This document shows positions 1 through 5,861 of a stretch of DNA of 10,114 nt, piece after piece. The notes beneath the pieces are model-generated. The model was not told the DNA's origin. It ran no database searches and was given only the letters and a program-made list of their open reading frames with translations. The translations under genes and the position numbers were made by a program. Location of the stretch: contig CAZPEM010000119.1 in assembly GCA_964585575.1 (NCBI GenBank), positions 1 to 10,114 on the forward strand, written 5' to 3'. Position 1 is the first letter of the stretch. Every line of letters begins with the position of its first letter. The DNA is from UBA4655 sp964585575. Lineage in GTDB: Bacteria > Planctomycetota > Planctomycetia > Pirellulales > UBA1268.

Positions 1-98
1 TGAGGAGCATCAGGTGTATCCTCACCGTAGCGACGATGCGTCTGCTCCCCCGGCGCAATGCGGCATCCACCAACAGCCGCAGCGATCGTCGGCCCGCT
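1..98. other. Non-coding left edge with a short inverted repeat
   Basis: This stretch lies downstream of the stop codon of the SRPBCC gene, and I see no convincing gene in it. Positions 1-6 (TGAGGA) and 19-24 (TCCTCA) form a perfect 6-bp inverted repeat around a 12-nt loop. It could be part of a weak transcription terminator for the minus-strand gene or for a gene left of the window, but no T-run follows. The left context is cut off, so its role is undetermined. Confidence 0.3.
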
Positions 99-548
99 TC
101 AAGCGACCCGGCCGCAGTGCCGCCGCGTCACGAACCTGCGGTAGGCGAACATCACGAGCAGGTTGGGCCGCGAGAAGAGCAGGCGGGTCACGATCCCCCA
201 GAAGCCCCGCTTGTGCTCGAACTCGATGTGTTCGTCGATTCGGGTGTGGGCCGCGTCGAGCGGCGTGAAGGTGTGGGTGTGTTCCCACTTCGCGGCCGGG
301 CCCTCGGCCTGAATGTCGGTGAAGCCTCGGTCGGAGACGTTGCGGTGCACCGCGGTCCAGCGGAGCGGCAGGGGTCCGACCCACAAGGTAAATTTCGATA
401 CCGAGCCCTCCGCCATCGGCTCGATCGAGTGGATCTGCACGAACGTCGGCGGCGGCGTGAGTCGCTTGAGGGCCGACGTGTCGCGGTGGAAATCGCGGAC
501 GATCGACAGGGGGACGTCGACGGTGAACGAATAGTCGAAGACCGGCAT
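99..548 (-). CDS. SRPBCC (START/Bet v1-like) family protein
   Basis: The 149-aa product looks like a single SRPBCC helix-grip domain, a fold that binds a small hydrophobic ligand in a deep cavity. It begins MPVFDYSFTVDVPL, the usual first strand of polyketide-cyclase/START-like proteins. It continues with FHRDTSALKRLTPPP (about 20-34), the alternating strands SKFTLWVGPLPLRW (51-64), a WEHTHTFTPLD segment (88-98), TRIDEHIEFEHK (102-113), and a long C-terminal helix around RPNLLVMFAYRRF (127-139). The start at 548 is preferred because a GGAG lies about 6 nt upstream on the minus strand; the frame stays open further, but only across DNA antisense to the peptidase gene. There is no signal peptide, so it is probably cytoplasmic. 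It diverges from the S46 peptidase. Ligand and function are unknown; the fold call is by pattern only. Confidence 0.85.
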   Translation of the reverse strand: MPVFDYSFTVDVPLSIVRDFHRDTSALKRLTPPPTFVQIHSIEPMAEGSVSKFTLWVGPLPLRWTAVHRNVSDRGFTDIQAEGPAAKWEHTHTFTPLDAAHTRIDEHIEFEHKRGFWGIVTRLLFSRPNLLVMFAYRRFVTRRHCGRVA

Positions 549-593
549 CGTTGTCTCCGGGGTTTCGGGGAAGCATAGAGTACGATGCCGGTC
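540..593. repeat. Perfect 12-bp inverted repeat across a divergent promoter region
   Basis: The left arm (540-551, GACCGGCATCGT) and right arm (582-593, ACGATGCCGGTC) are exact reverse complements separated by 30 bp. The left arm contains the start codon and next two codons of the SRPBCC gene. The right arm therefore reads ACGATGCCGGTC on the plus strand and lies just before the ribosome binding site of the peptidase gene. It could be an operator for a dimeric regulator, an RNA hairpin with a long loop, or the scar of an inverted duplication. Confidence 0.7.
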
Positions 594-609
594 CAGAGGA
601 GGCGTTCCC
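549..609. promoter_or_regulatory. Divergent promoter region, SRPBCC / S46 peptidase
   Basis: Only 61 bp separate the two divergent start codons, so both promoters must lie here or reach into the genes. On the minus strand TATGCT (577 down to 572), followed by TCCCC, is a plausible -10 box giving a leader of roughly 17 nt. On the plus strand TAGAGT (576-581) or TACGAT (581-586) are possible -10 boxes, with a poor -35 candidate TTGTCT at 551-556. AGAGGAGG at 595-602 is a clear ribosome binding site for the peptidase gene. No strong -35 match is visible, so the promoter calls are weak. Confidence 0.4.
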
Positions 610-2727
610 ATGAATCTTTCGAAGCTTCTCCGTTCGACGGGCCGGCTGGTGCCGGCGGTGATCGTCCTTGGCAGCATCCCGCTCGCCGTTTCGCGGACGG
701 TCGCCGACGAGGGGATGTGGCTCTTCAACGACCTGCCACGAAAGCAGCTCGAGAAACGGCACGGGTTCTCGCCGACCGACGCCTGGGCCGACCACCTTCG
801 GCTTTCGAGCGTCCGGTTCAACAGCGGAGGATCCGCCTCGTTCGTCTCCCGCGACGGACTCGTGCTCACGAACCACCACGTCGGCGCGGACACGATCGCG
901 AAGCTCTCCACCGCAGATCGCGACCTGCTCGCCGACGGCTTCCTCGCGAAGCGGCCGGAGGACGAGATCAAGGCCCCGGACCTCGAACTCAACCAGCTCA
1001 TTGCGATCCGCGACGTCACCGACGAAGTGAAGGCCGCCGTCACCGGTGCGATGAGCCCCGACGAGGCGGTCGCGGCCCGCCGGGCGAAGATCGCCGAGAT
1101 CGAAAGCCGCGAGAAAAAGGCGAGCGGGCTTCGGAGCGACGTGATCACGCTCTATGGCGGCAACGTCTACCACCTCTATCAGTTTCGGCGGTTCACCGAC
1201 GTGCGGCTCGTCTGGGCGCCCGAACGGGCGATCGCCTTCTTCGGTGGCGATGCCGACAACTTCGAGTTTCCCCGGTTCGACCTCGATGCCTGCCTCTTCC
1301 GCGTTTGGGAGGAGGGCCGGCCGGCCCGCGTCGAACACTTTCTCGAGTGGTCGAAGCGGGGTGTCGCAGAGGGGGATCTCGTGTTCGTCTCCGGCAATCC
1401 GGGCCGGACGCAGCGGCTGCTCACGGTCGATGCACTCAAGGAGGCCCGCGACCGCCAGCTCCCGTTCGAGATGGACGCGATCCGTCGTCAGGAGATCCTC
1501 CTCCAGCAGTTTTCGCTCGGCGGCGACGAGGCTGCCAGGCGGGCCAAGGACCGGCTCTTCGGGGTCCAGAACGGACGCAAGGCGAGGAGCGGGGCTGTCG
1601 AGGGGCTGCAGGTTCCGGGCCTGCTCGAGCGGAAGGTGATCGAGGAGAGCAGCCTGAAGGCGGCGGTCGGTGCCGACGAGTCGCTTCGTCCGCTTCTTTC
1701 GGCCTGGGATGCGGCGGCGGCGAACGCCCGGGCACGGAGCCGCCTGCTCGGCGCGGGCATCCCGGGCGGGCCGAGGCTCCTGCGGATCGCGCAGACGATC
1801 GTGCAGCTCGTCGAGGAGGACGCGAAGCCCTCCGGCCAACGGCTTCCCGAATTCGCCGACGCCGGTCGCGAATCGCTCCTCCTGTCGCTCTATTCCCCCG
1901 CGCCGATCTACGCCGATCTGGAGACGGCCGTCATGGCCGACGCGGTCGCCGAACTGCTCGAGCGACGGGGCGGGGACGACCCGCTCTGCGCCCGGGTTCT
2001 CGACGGGCTCTCCCCACGCGACCGTGCCGCTGCGGCCGTCGCCGCCACAAAGCTCTTCGACCCCGCGGAACGGCGACGGCTCGTCGAGGGGGGACGGGAG
2101 GCCGTCGCGGCGTCGAAGGACCCGATGATCCGGATCGCACGGCTTCTCGATCCGGAGGCCCGCCGGCACCGCGCGATCGTCGACGAGCTCGTCGAGCGGG
2201 ACCGCCAGGCCTACGACCGCATCGCGAAGGCGAGGTTCGCCGTCCGCGGCACGGCCGACTATCCCGACGCGACGTTCAGCCTGCGGCTGGCGTTCGGCCA
2301 GGTTCGCGGCTACCGCGAGCAGGGCCGGGACGTTCCGGCCTGGACCACGATCGGCGGCGGCTTCGACCATGCCGCGGCCCATGCCGGCCAGCAGGATTTC
2401 GAGATGCCCGCGTCGTGGGTCAGGAAGCGGGCCGCCCTCGATGCCGACATGCCGTTCAACTTCGTCTGCACGGCCGACATCATCGGCGGCAACTCCGGCA
2501 GCCCCGTGGTCGATCGCGAGGGGCGGCTCGTGGGCCTCGTCTTCGACGGCAACATCCAGTCGCTCTCGGCTGGCTTCGTCTACTCAGAAGAGCAGAGCCG
2601 GGCGGTCGCCGTCGATGCCCGCGCGATCCTTCATGCGCTCGAGGTCGTGTATGCCGCCGACCGTCTCGTCGCCGAGATCGTCGGCGGTGAAGCCGTCGGC
2701 GGCGGGTCAGCCCCCGGATCGCAGTGA
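610..2727 (+). CDS. S46 family serine dipeptidyl peptidase (DPP7/DPP11-like), exported
   Basis: This 705-aa protein is close to the usual 700-720 aa of peptidase family S46, exported chymotrypsin-fold enzymes that release dipeptides from the N-terminus of peptides. Residues 1-28 look like a signal peptide (basic start, hydrophobic VPAVIVLGSIPLAV). The mature part begins near DEGMW (33-37), as is typical of the family. The likely catalytic triad is H90 in LTNHH (86-90), D226 in PRFDLD (221-226) and S629 in GGNSGSP (626-632). The region between about 300 and 560 would be the helical cap domain that makes S46 enzymes exopeptidases. The residue 18 positions after the catalytic Ser is Gly647 (FDGN); in characterised enzymes Arg here marks acid-specific DPP11 and Gly marks DPP7 with hydrophobic preference, so I infer DPP7-like specificity. 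The start is supported by AGAGGAGG 7 nt upstream. The 3' end overlaps the convergent APH/AAA gene by 21 bp. Confidence 0.95.
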   Translation: MNLSKLLRSTGRLVPAVIVLGSIPLAVSRTVADEGMWLFNDLPRKQLEKRHGFSPTDAWADHLRLSSVRFNSGGSASFVSRDGLVLTNHHVGADTIAKLSTADRDLLADGFLAKRPEDEIKAPDLELNQLIAIRDVTDEVKAAVTGAMSPDEAVAARRAKIAEIESREKKASGLRSDVITLYGGNVYHLYQFRRFTDVRLVWAPERAIAFFGGDADNFEFPRFDLDACLFRVWEEGRPARVEHFLEWSKRGVAEGDLVFVSGNPGRTQRLLTVDALKEARDRQLPFEMDAIRRQEILLQQFSLGGDEAARRAKDRLFGVQNGRKARSGAVEGLQVPGLLERKVIEESSLKAAVGADESLRPLLSAWDAAAANARARSRLLGAGIPGGPRLLRIAQTIVQLVEEDAKPSGQRLPEFADAGRESLLLSLYSPAPIYADLETAVMADAVAELLERRGGDDPLCARVLDGLSPRDRAAAAVAATKLFDPAERRRLVEGGREAVAASKDPMIRIARLLDPEARRHRAIVDELVERDRQAYDRIAKARFAVRGTADYPDATFSLRLAFGQVRGYREQGRDVPAWTTIGGGFDHAAAHAGQQDFEMPASWVRKRAALDADMPFNFVCTADIIGGNSGSPVVDREGRLVGLVFDGNIQSLSAGFVYSEEQSRAVAVDARAILHALEVVYAADRLVAEIVGGEAVGGGSAPGSQ

Positions 2728-4320
2728 CGCCGACAGACGTTCGACGAGTCCGGGATCGGCGGTCGCCTCGGCGGTGAGCACCACGACCGTGGCATTCCCC
2801 GCGTCGGCCCGCAGTTCATCCTCGGCGATCGGCTCGCGATGCTCGAACTGGGCGACCACGACCTCGATCGACGCATCGGAGGCGTCGGTGCCGGCAGCCT
2901 GCCGCCGGCGCACCCGTTCGACCGCGGTCGCCTGATCGAGGTCGATCGCCACCCAGGCGAGCCGGGCCCCGGCGGTCCGCGCAGCCTCGGCGAGCGTCGC
3001 CCGCTGCCATCGGCGGGTGCAGGCGGCATCGACGACCACAGTGATCGGCGATGCGAGGAGTGTCCGGGCGATCGCGGCGAGGCGGTCATACGTCTGCCGG
3101 GTGGCTTCCTCGGTGTAGAGCGACCCGGGGTCGGCCAGCGCCGACGGTCGGTCCATCGGCTCCAGGCCGAAGAGTCGCTTCCGCTCGACGTCGCTGCGGA
3201 TGCAGACGCCGCCGAGCGCCAAAGCGAGCGAGGAGGCGAGCGTCGTCTTGCCGCTGCCCGACACGCCGCACATCGCGACGAGAAGCGGCGTTGCGGGCGT
3301 CGTGATCCGCTCGGCGAGATCGAGGTAGCGGCCCGCTTCCGCCCGCGATCGCAGCCCTTCGGGCGACCGGCCCTCCTGCGAACTGCGGATGCCGGCCACG
3401 GCGGCGCGGACGAGGCCGCGGGAGACCGTGAAGATGGGGAGCAGCAGGGCGGCCTCGTGGTCGCCTGTCGCTTCCAGCCAGTCGCTCCGCACGATCGCCG
3501 CGAGGTCGGCTCGTCCCCGACTTTCGAGGTCCATCACGAGGAAGGCGACGTCGTGCGCGACGTCGATCCATCGCAGCGAGTCGTTGAACTCGATTCCGTC
3601 AAAGGGAACCATCGATCCGTCGAGCCGCACGATGTTGGCCAGGTGCAGATCGCCGTGGCATTGCCGCACCCGGCCCTCGGCCCGCCGCCTGTCGAACACC
3701 GCCGCCAGGGACGCAATCTGCCGATCGAACCAGGCCGAGAGGCGGTCGATCTGCCCGTGGCGGTCGGGAAGATGCAGCCGAAGTTGATCGAGGTTGATGT
3801 CGATGGCGACGCGAACGGTATTCGCCGTGCCCCAGGCCGTGTCGGGCCCGGCGATCTCGAGCCGGCCCTGGATCGCCGCCACGGTGCGGGCGAGATCGCG
3901 GCAGTCGCCCGCGGTGAGCCGCCCCGCCTCGAGCAATCGATCGAGCCGGAAGTCGTCGTCGAACTGCCGAAGGCGCACCGCCCATTCGATCGGCTCGCCC
4001 GGCCCGTCGATCCGCTCCCCCCCGGACGGGCCCGCGATCGGAACGACTCCGAGGTAGATCGCCGGGGCGAATCTCCGGTTGAGCCGCAACTCTTCCTCGC
4101 AGAAATGCCGCCGCTGCTCGAGCGTCGAGAAATCGAGAAATCCGAGGCTCACCGGTTTCTTCACCTTGTAGACGTAGCTGCCGGTGAGGAAGACCCACGA
4201 GATGTGCGTCTCGATGAGGCGGATCGCCGCCGCGTGGGGATAGGCGTCGGCGGAGAGAAGTCGCTGCACGAGCGGTGGCGTGGGTGGCATGGCTGTCGAT
4301 GTTGTGCCATACGGTGCCAT
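2707..4320 (-). CDS. Fused aminoglycoside-phosphotransferase-like and AAA/P-loop kinase protein
   Basis: This 537-aa protein joins two kinase-type domains. The N-terminal part (about 15-340) is APH-like: HGDLHLANI (222-230) is the Brenner motif with catalytic D224 and N229, and FDGIEFND (240-247) supplies the metal-binding D241. The C-terminal part (about 345-537) is a P-loop kinase: GVSGSGKTT (352-360) is Walker A, IRSDVERKRLFG (374-385) resembles the lid/recognition region of small-molecule kinases, and VVVDAACTRR (428-437) is a Walker-B-like strand. The same arrangement (COG2187 plus COG0645) occurs in Mycobacterium tuberculosis Rv2004c, a member of the dormancy (DosR) regulon; the substrate is not known to me. 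The ATG at 4320 has only a weak GAGCG upstream. M11 (4290) is an alternative start just before the conserved region, also without a clear binding site. The gene follows the 211-aa gene by 6 bp, so translation may be coupled. Confidence 0.9.
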   Translation of the reverse strand: MAPYGTTSTAMPPTPPLVQRLLSADAYPHAAAIRLIETHISWVFLTGSYVYKVKKPVSLGFLDFSTLEQRRHFCEEELRLNRRFAPAIYLGVVPIAGPSGGERIDGPGEPIEWAVRLRQFDDDFRLDRLLEAGRLTAGDCRDLARTVAAIQGRLEIAGPDTAWGTANTVRVAIDINLDQLRLHLPDRHGQIDRLSAWFDRQIASLAAVFDRRRAEGRVRQCHGDLHLANIVRLDGSMVPFDGIEFNDSLRWIDVAHDVAFLVMDLESRGRADLAAIVRSDWLEATGDHEAALLLPIFTVSRGLVRAAVAGIRSSQEGRSPEGLRSRAEAGRYLDLAERITTPATPLLVAMCGVSGSGKTTLASSLALALGGVCIRSDVERKRLFGLEPMDRPSALADPGSLYTEEATRQTYDRLAAIARTLLASPITVVVDAACTRRWQRATLAEAARTAGARLAWVAIDLDQATAVERVRRRQAAGTDASDASIEVVVAQFEHREPIAEDELRADAGNATVVVLTAEATADPGLVERLSASLRSGG

Positions 4321-4326
4321 GCCCGC

Positions 4327-4962
4327 TCAATCGCTCGGATTCGATCCCGGTTCCGTGAGCGACGGGAAATAGCGGTTGATGGCCCCGCCTCGTTCGTCGC
4401 GGATGAAGTCGGTCTCGTGCACGAGCAACGCGATCGGCCGTGTCTCGATGCCACGGGCCTCGAGGTGGATGACGCGATCGATCAATTCCGCGGCGGATTC
4501 ATAGAACGCGGGCAGGTCGGGCACGTCGTCGTCCGGATCGACGAGGGCGGGGCCGGTCGAATCGGGAAAGCGGTAGGCGAGCGCCCAGCCGTAGATCGTG
4601 CGGTGAATGTTCGGGCGGTCGCCGCCATGCGGGCCGGCCGTCGCGGGCCGGCCCGCCACCGCAAACCGCCGGCGGCGGAAGTCGGCCGGCACGGCGATTG
4701 CCGCGGCCATCCTGTGGTGCAAGCCGCGGCGGGCGAACCCGCAGATCGTCCTCGAGAGCCGGTCTTGGCAGCGGTGGGCGACCGGTTCCAGCGGGCTGTC
4801 TTCCAAGATGGAGAGGGTCCACGGGCCGCGTCCCGCGTCGGGACGGACGAGAATTGCAGGGCCGAGCACGATCGATCGCCGGGAAAGCCGCTGTCCGGAA
4901 CCGAGGAGACGAAAGCGGGCGTGCTGAATGTGGGCGGAGTCGAAATCGTGATGACGGTCCAT
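4327..4962 (-). CDS. Hypothetical protein, 211 aa, first gene of a two-gene unit
   Basis: I do not recognise this protein. Evidence that it is real: high G/C at third codon positions throughout, a GGAGG seven nt before the ATG at 4962, and a 6-bp gap to the downstream APH/AAA kinase gene. The product is soluble-looking, with no signal peptide or membrane segment. It has an Arg/His-rich middle (about 70-120, including RRRRF at 96-100), then a stretch with many acidic residues (VDPDDDVPDL, 141-150) and a conserved-looking end HLEARGIETRPIALLVHETD (166-185). The C-terminal half mixes predicted helix (AFYESAAELIDRVIHLEARG) and strand (RPIALLVHETDF), so a small alpha/beta fold is possible. An upstream in-frame ATG at 4980 adds six residues but leaves the GGAGG inside the gene. 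The pairing suggests a role linked to the kinase; this is inference. Confidence 0.75.
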   Translation of the reverse strand: MDRHHDFDSAHIQHARFRLLGSGQRLSRRSIVLGPAILVRPDAGRGPWTLSILEDSPLEPVAHRCQDRLSRTICGFARRGLHHRMAAAIAVPADFRRRRFAVAGRPATAGPHGGDRPNIHRTIYGWALAYRFPDSTGPALVDPDDDVPDLPAFYESAAELIDRVIHLEARGIETRPIALLVHETDFIRDERGGAINRYFPSLTEPGSNPSD

Positions 4963-5070
4963 GGCGACGCCTCCGGGCATTTCGTCCCGGAAAACACCCG
5001 GGGACAAAAAGCGTATGCTCCCCACGGGACAACCTTGGTCCCTGTCCAGACAGGCACGATCGATCGTTCC
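4963..5070. promoter_or_regulatory. Divergent promoter region, 211-aa gene / RluA
   Basis: This 108-bp gap must hold promoters for both directions. On the plus strand TATGCT (5014-5019) followed by CCCC is a -10-like site, giving a leader of about 45 nt for RluA. The region is rich in symmetry: GGGAC (5026-5030) pairs with GTCCC (5038-5042) around a 7-nt loop; GGGACAA occurs directly twice (5001-5007 and 5026-5032); CTGTC/GACAG overlaps at 5042-5053; and a 12-bp palindrome ends 3 nt before the RluA start. No convincing -35 box was found. Confidence 0.4.
5056..5067. promoter_or_regulatory. 12-bp perfect palindrome in the ribosome-binding position of RluA
   Basis: ACGATCGATCGT is its own reverse complement and ends 3 nt before the RluA start codon. 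It occupies the place where a Shine-Dalgarno sequence would sit, and no purine-rich binding site is visible instead. It might be an operator, or it might simply reflect the abundance of GATC/CGATCG words in this DNA. Confidence 0.45.
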
Positions 5071-5811
5071 ATGAACCCCCAGCCGGACCATCCCGAGGCC
5101 GACGTCACCGTGCTCCACGAGGCATCGGGTGTCGTCGTCGTCCTCAAGCCGGGCGGGATCGCGACGCAGGCGCCGCCGGGCATCGAATCGATGGAACGTC
5201 GCGTGCGGAACTGGCTTGCCCGCAGGGGAGGAGGCTACCTCGGAGTGCCGCACCGTCTCGACAGGCCGGTGTCGGGCGTCATGCTCTTCGCCCTGACGCC
5301 GCGGGCCGCGAGACAGCTCTCGCGGCAGTTCGAGCGGCGACAGGTCGGGAAGCGGTACGTTGCCCGGCTCGAACTCGTCGCGGCCCGGGAGACGCCCGGC
5401 GAGTCGTGGGCGGACTGGCGGGACCGCGTCGCGAAGGTTCCCGACGAGCCGCGGGCGAGGATCGTGCCTGCGGACGAACCGTGCGAGGAGGCAAGGGAAG
5501 CCGTCACGCAGGTGCGGCTGCTCGAGGCGGCTCGGCCGCATGATGGCGGCGAGCGGAGCGTGATCCGGGTCGAACTGATGCCGTCGACCGGACGGATGCA
5601 CCAGCTCCGGATCCAGGCGGCCTTCCGGGGCATGCCGGTGCTCGGCGATTCCATGTACGGTTCGACCATCGCATTCCAGGAGGCCATGAAATTTCCGGAG
5701 GCGTTGGCCAACGCCATCGTGTCGCCGATCGCCCTCCACGCATCCCGGCTGGAGTATCTCGATCCCGAAACGAAATCACCCGTCGTCGTCGAGTCGCCGC
5801 CGCCGTGGTGA
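5071..5811 (+). CDS. RluA-family RNA pseudouridine synthase
   Basis: This 246-aa enzyme belongs to the RluA/RsuA-type pseudouridine synthases, which isomerise specific uridines in rRNA or tRNA. The catalytic motif HRLDRPVSG (61-69) carries the essential Asp64. PSTGRMHQLRIQ (171-182) is the conserved RNA-contacting/active-site motif, and LGDSMYG (191-197) is the usual third motif; LHASRLEYLDPETK (222-235) is the typical C-terminal strand. There is no N-terminal S4 domain, so it is a short single-domain form. The start at 5071 places the first strand (VTVLHEASGVVVVLKPGG) where the family begins; the frame is open far upstream only because of GC-rich antisense DNA. No Shine-Dalgarno is visible. 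The stop codon lies inside the first unit of a 17-bp tandem triplicate. The target uridine cannot be told from sequence alone. Confidence 0.93.
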   Translation: MNPQPDHPEADVTVLHEASGVVVVLKPGGIATQAPPGIESMERRVRNWLARRGGGYLGVPHRLDRPVSGVMLFALTPRAARQLSRQFERRQVGKRYVARLELVAARETPGESWADWRDRVAKVPDEPRARIVPADEPCEEAREAVTQVRLLEAARPHDGGERSVIRVELMPSTGRMHQLRIQAAFRGMPVLGDSMYGSTIAFQEAMKFPEALANAIVSPIALHASRLEYLDPETKSPVVVESPPPW

Positions 5812-5858
5812 TCGATGGAACGCGGTGATCGATCGAACATCGTGATCGATCAAACATC
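5808..5858. repeat. Three tandem 17-bp repeats containing the RluA stop codon
   Basis: The units are GTGATCGATGGAACGCG (5808-5824), GTGATCGATCGAACATC (5825-5841) and GTGATCGATCAAACATC (5842-5858). Units 2 and 3 differ at one base; unit 1 is more diverged. The TGA of unit 1 is the RluA stop (5809-5811), and because 17 is not a multiple of 3 the three TGAs fall in three different frames. TGATCGATCA at 5843-5852 is a perfect palindrome. The array fills almost the whole 50-bp gap between the convergent RluA and GT2-membrane genes, ending 3 bp before the stop codon of the latter. No T-run is present, so a standard terminator is not evident. Confidence 0.85.
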
Positions 5859-5861
5859 GCC

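Noticed and set aside
22..2382. 786-codon open frame on the minus strand antisense to the S46 peptidase
   Set aside because: It is a shadow of the GC-rich codon pattern of the peptidase gene; its translation is low-complexity (Arg/Asp/Pro-rich) and shows no domain except near the unrelated SRPBCC region.
585..2690. 701-codon plus-strand frame starting with the ATG in the right arm of the inverted repeat
   Set aside because: It overlaps the peptidase gene in another frame and its translation is Arg/Gly/Pro-rich noise; the peptidase frame carries the full S46 motif set.
4963..4980. Upstream start (ATG at 4980) for the 211-aa gene
   Set aside because: The GGAGG that would serve the 4962 start would lie inside the gene, and no equal binding site precedes 4980.
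2839..5070. Long plus-strand open frame running into RluA (would give a 990-aa protein)
   Set aside because: This part is antisense to the APH/AAA kinase and the 211-aa gene, and its translation has no domain. RluA homology begins only at about 5071.
5808..5858. Short CRISPR-like array
   Set aside because: The 17-bp units abut directly with no spacers and no cas gene is present, so it is a simple tandem repeat.
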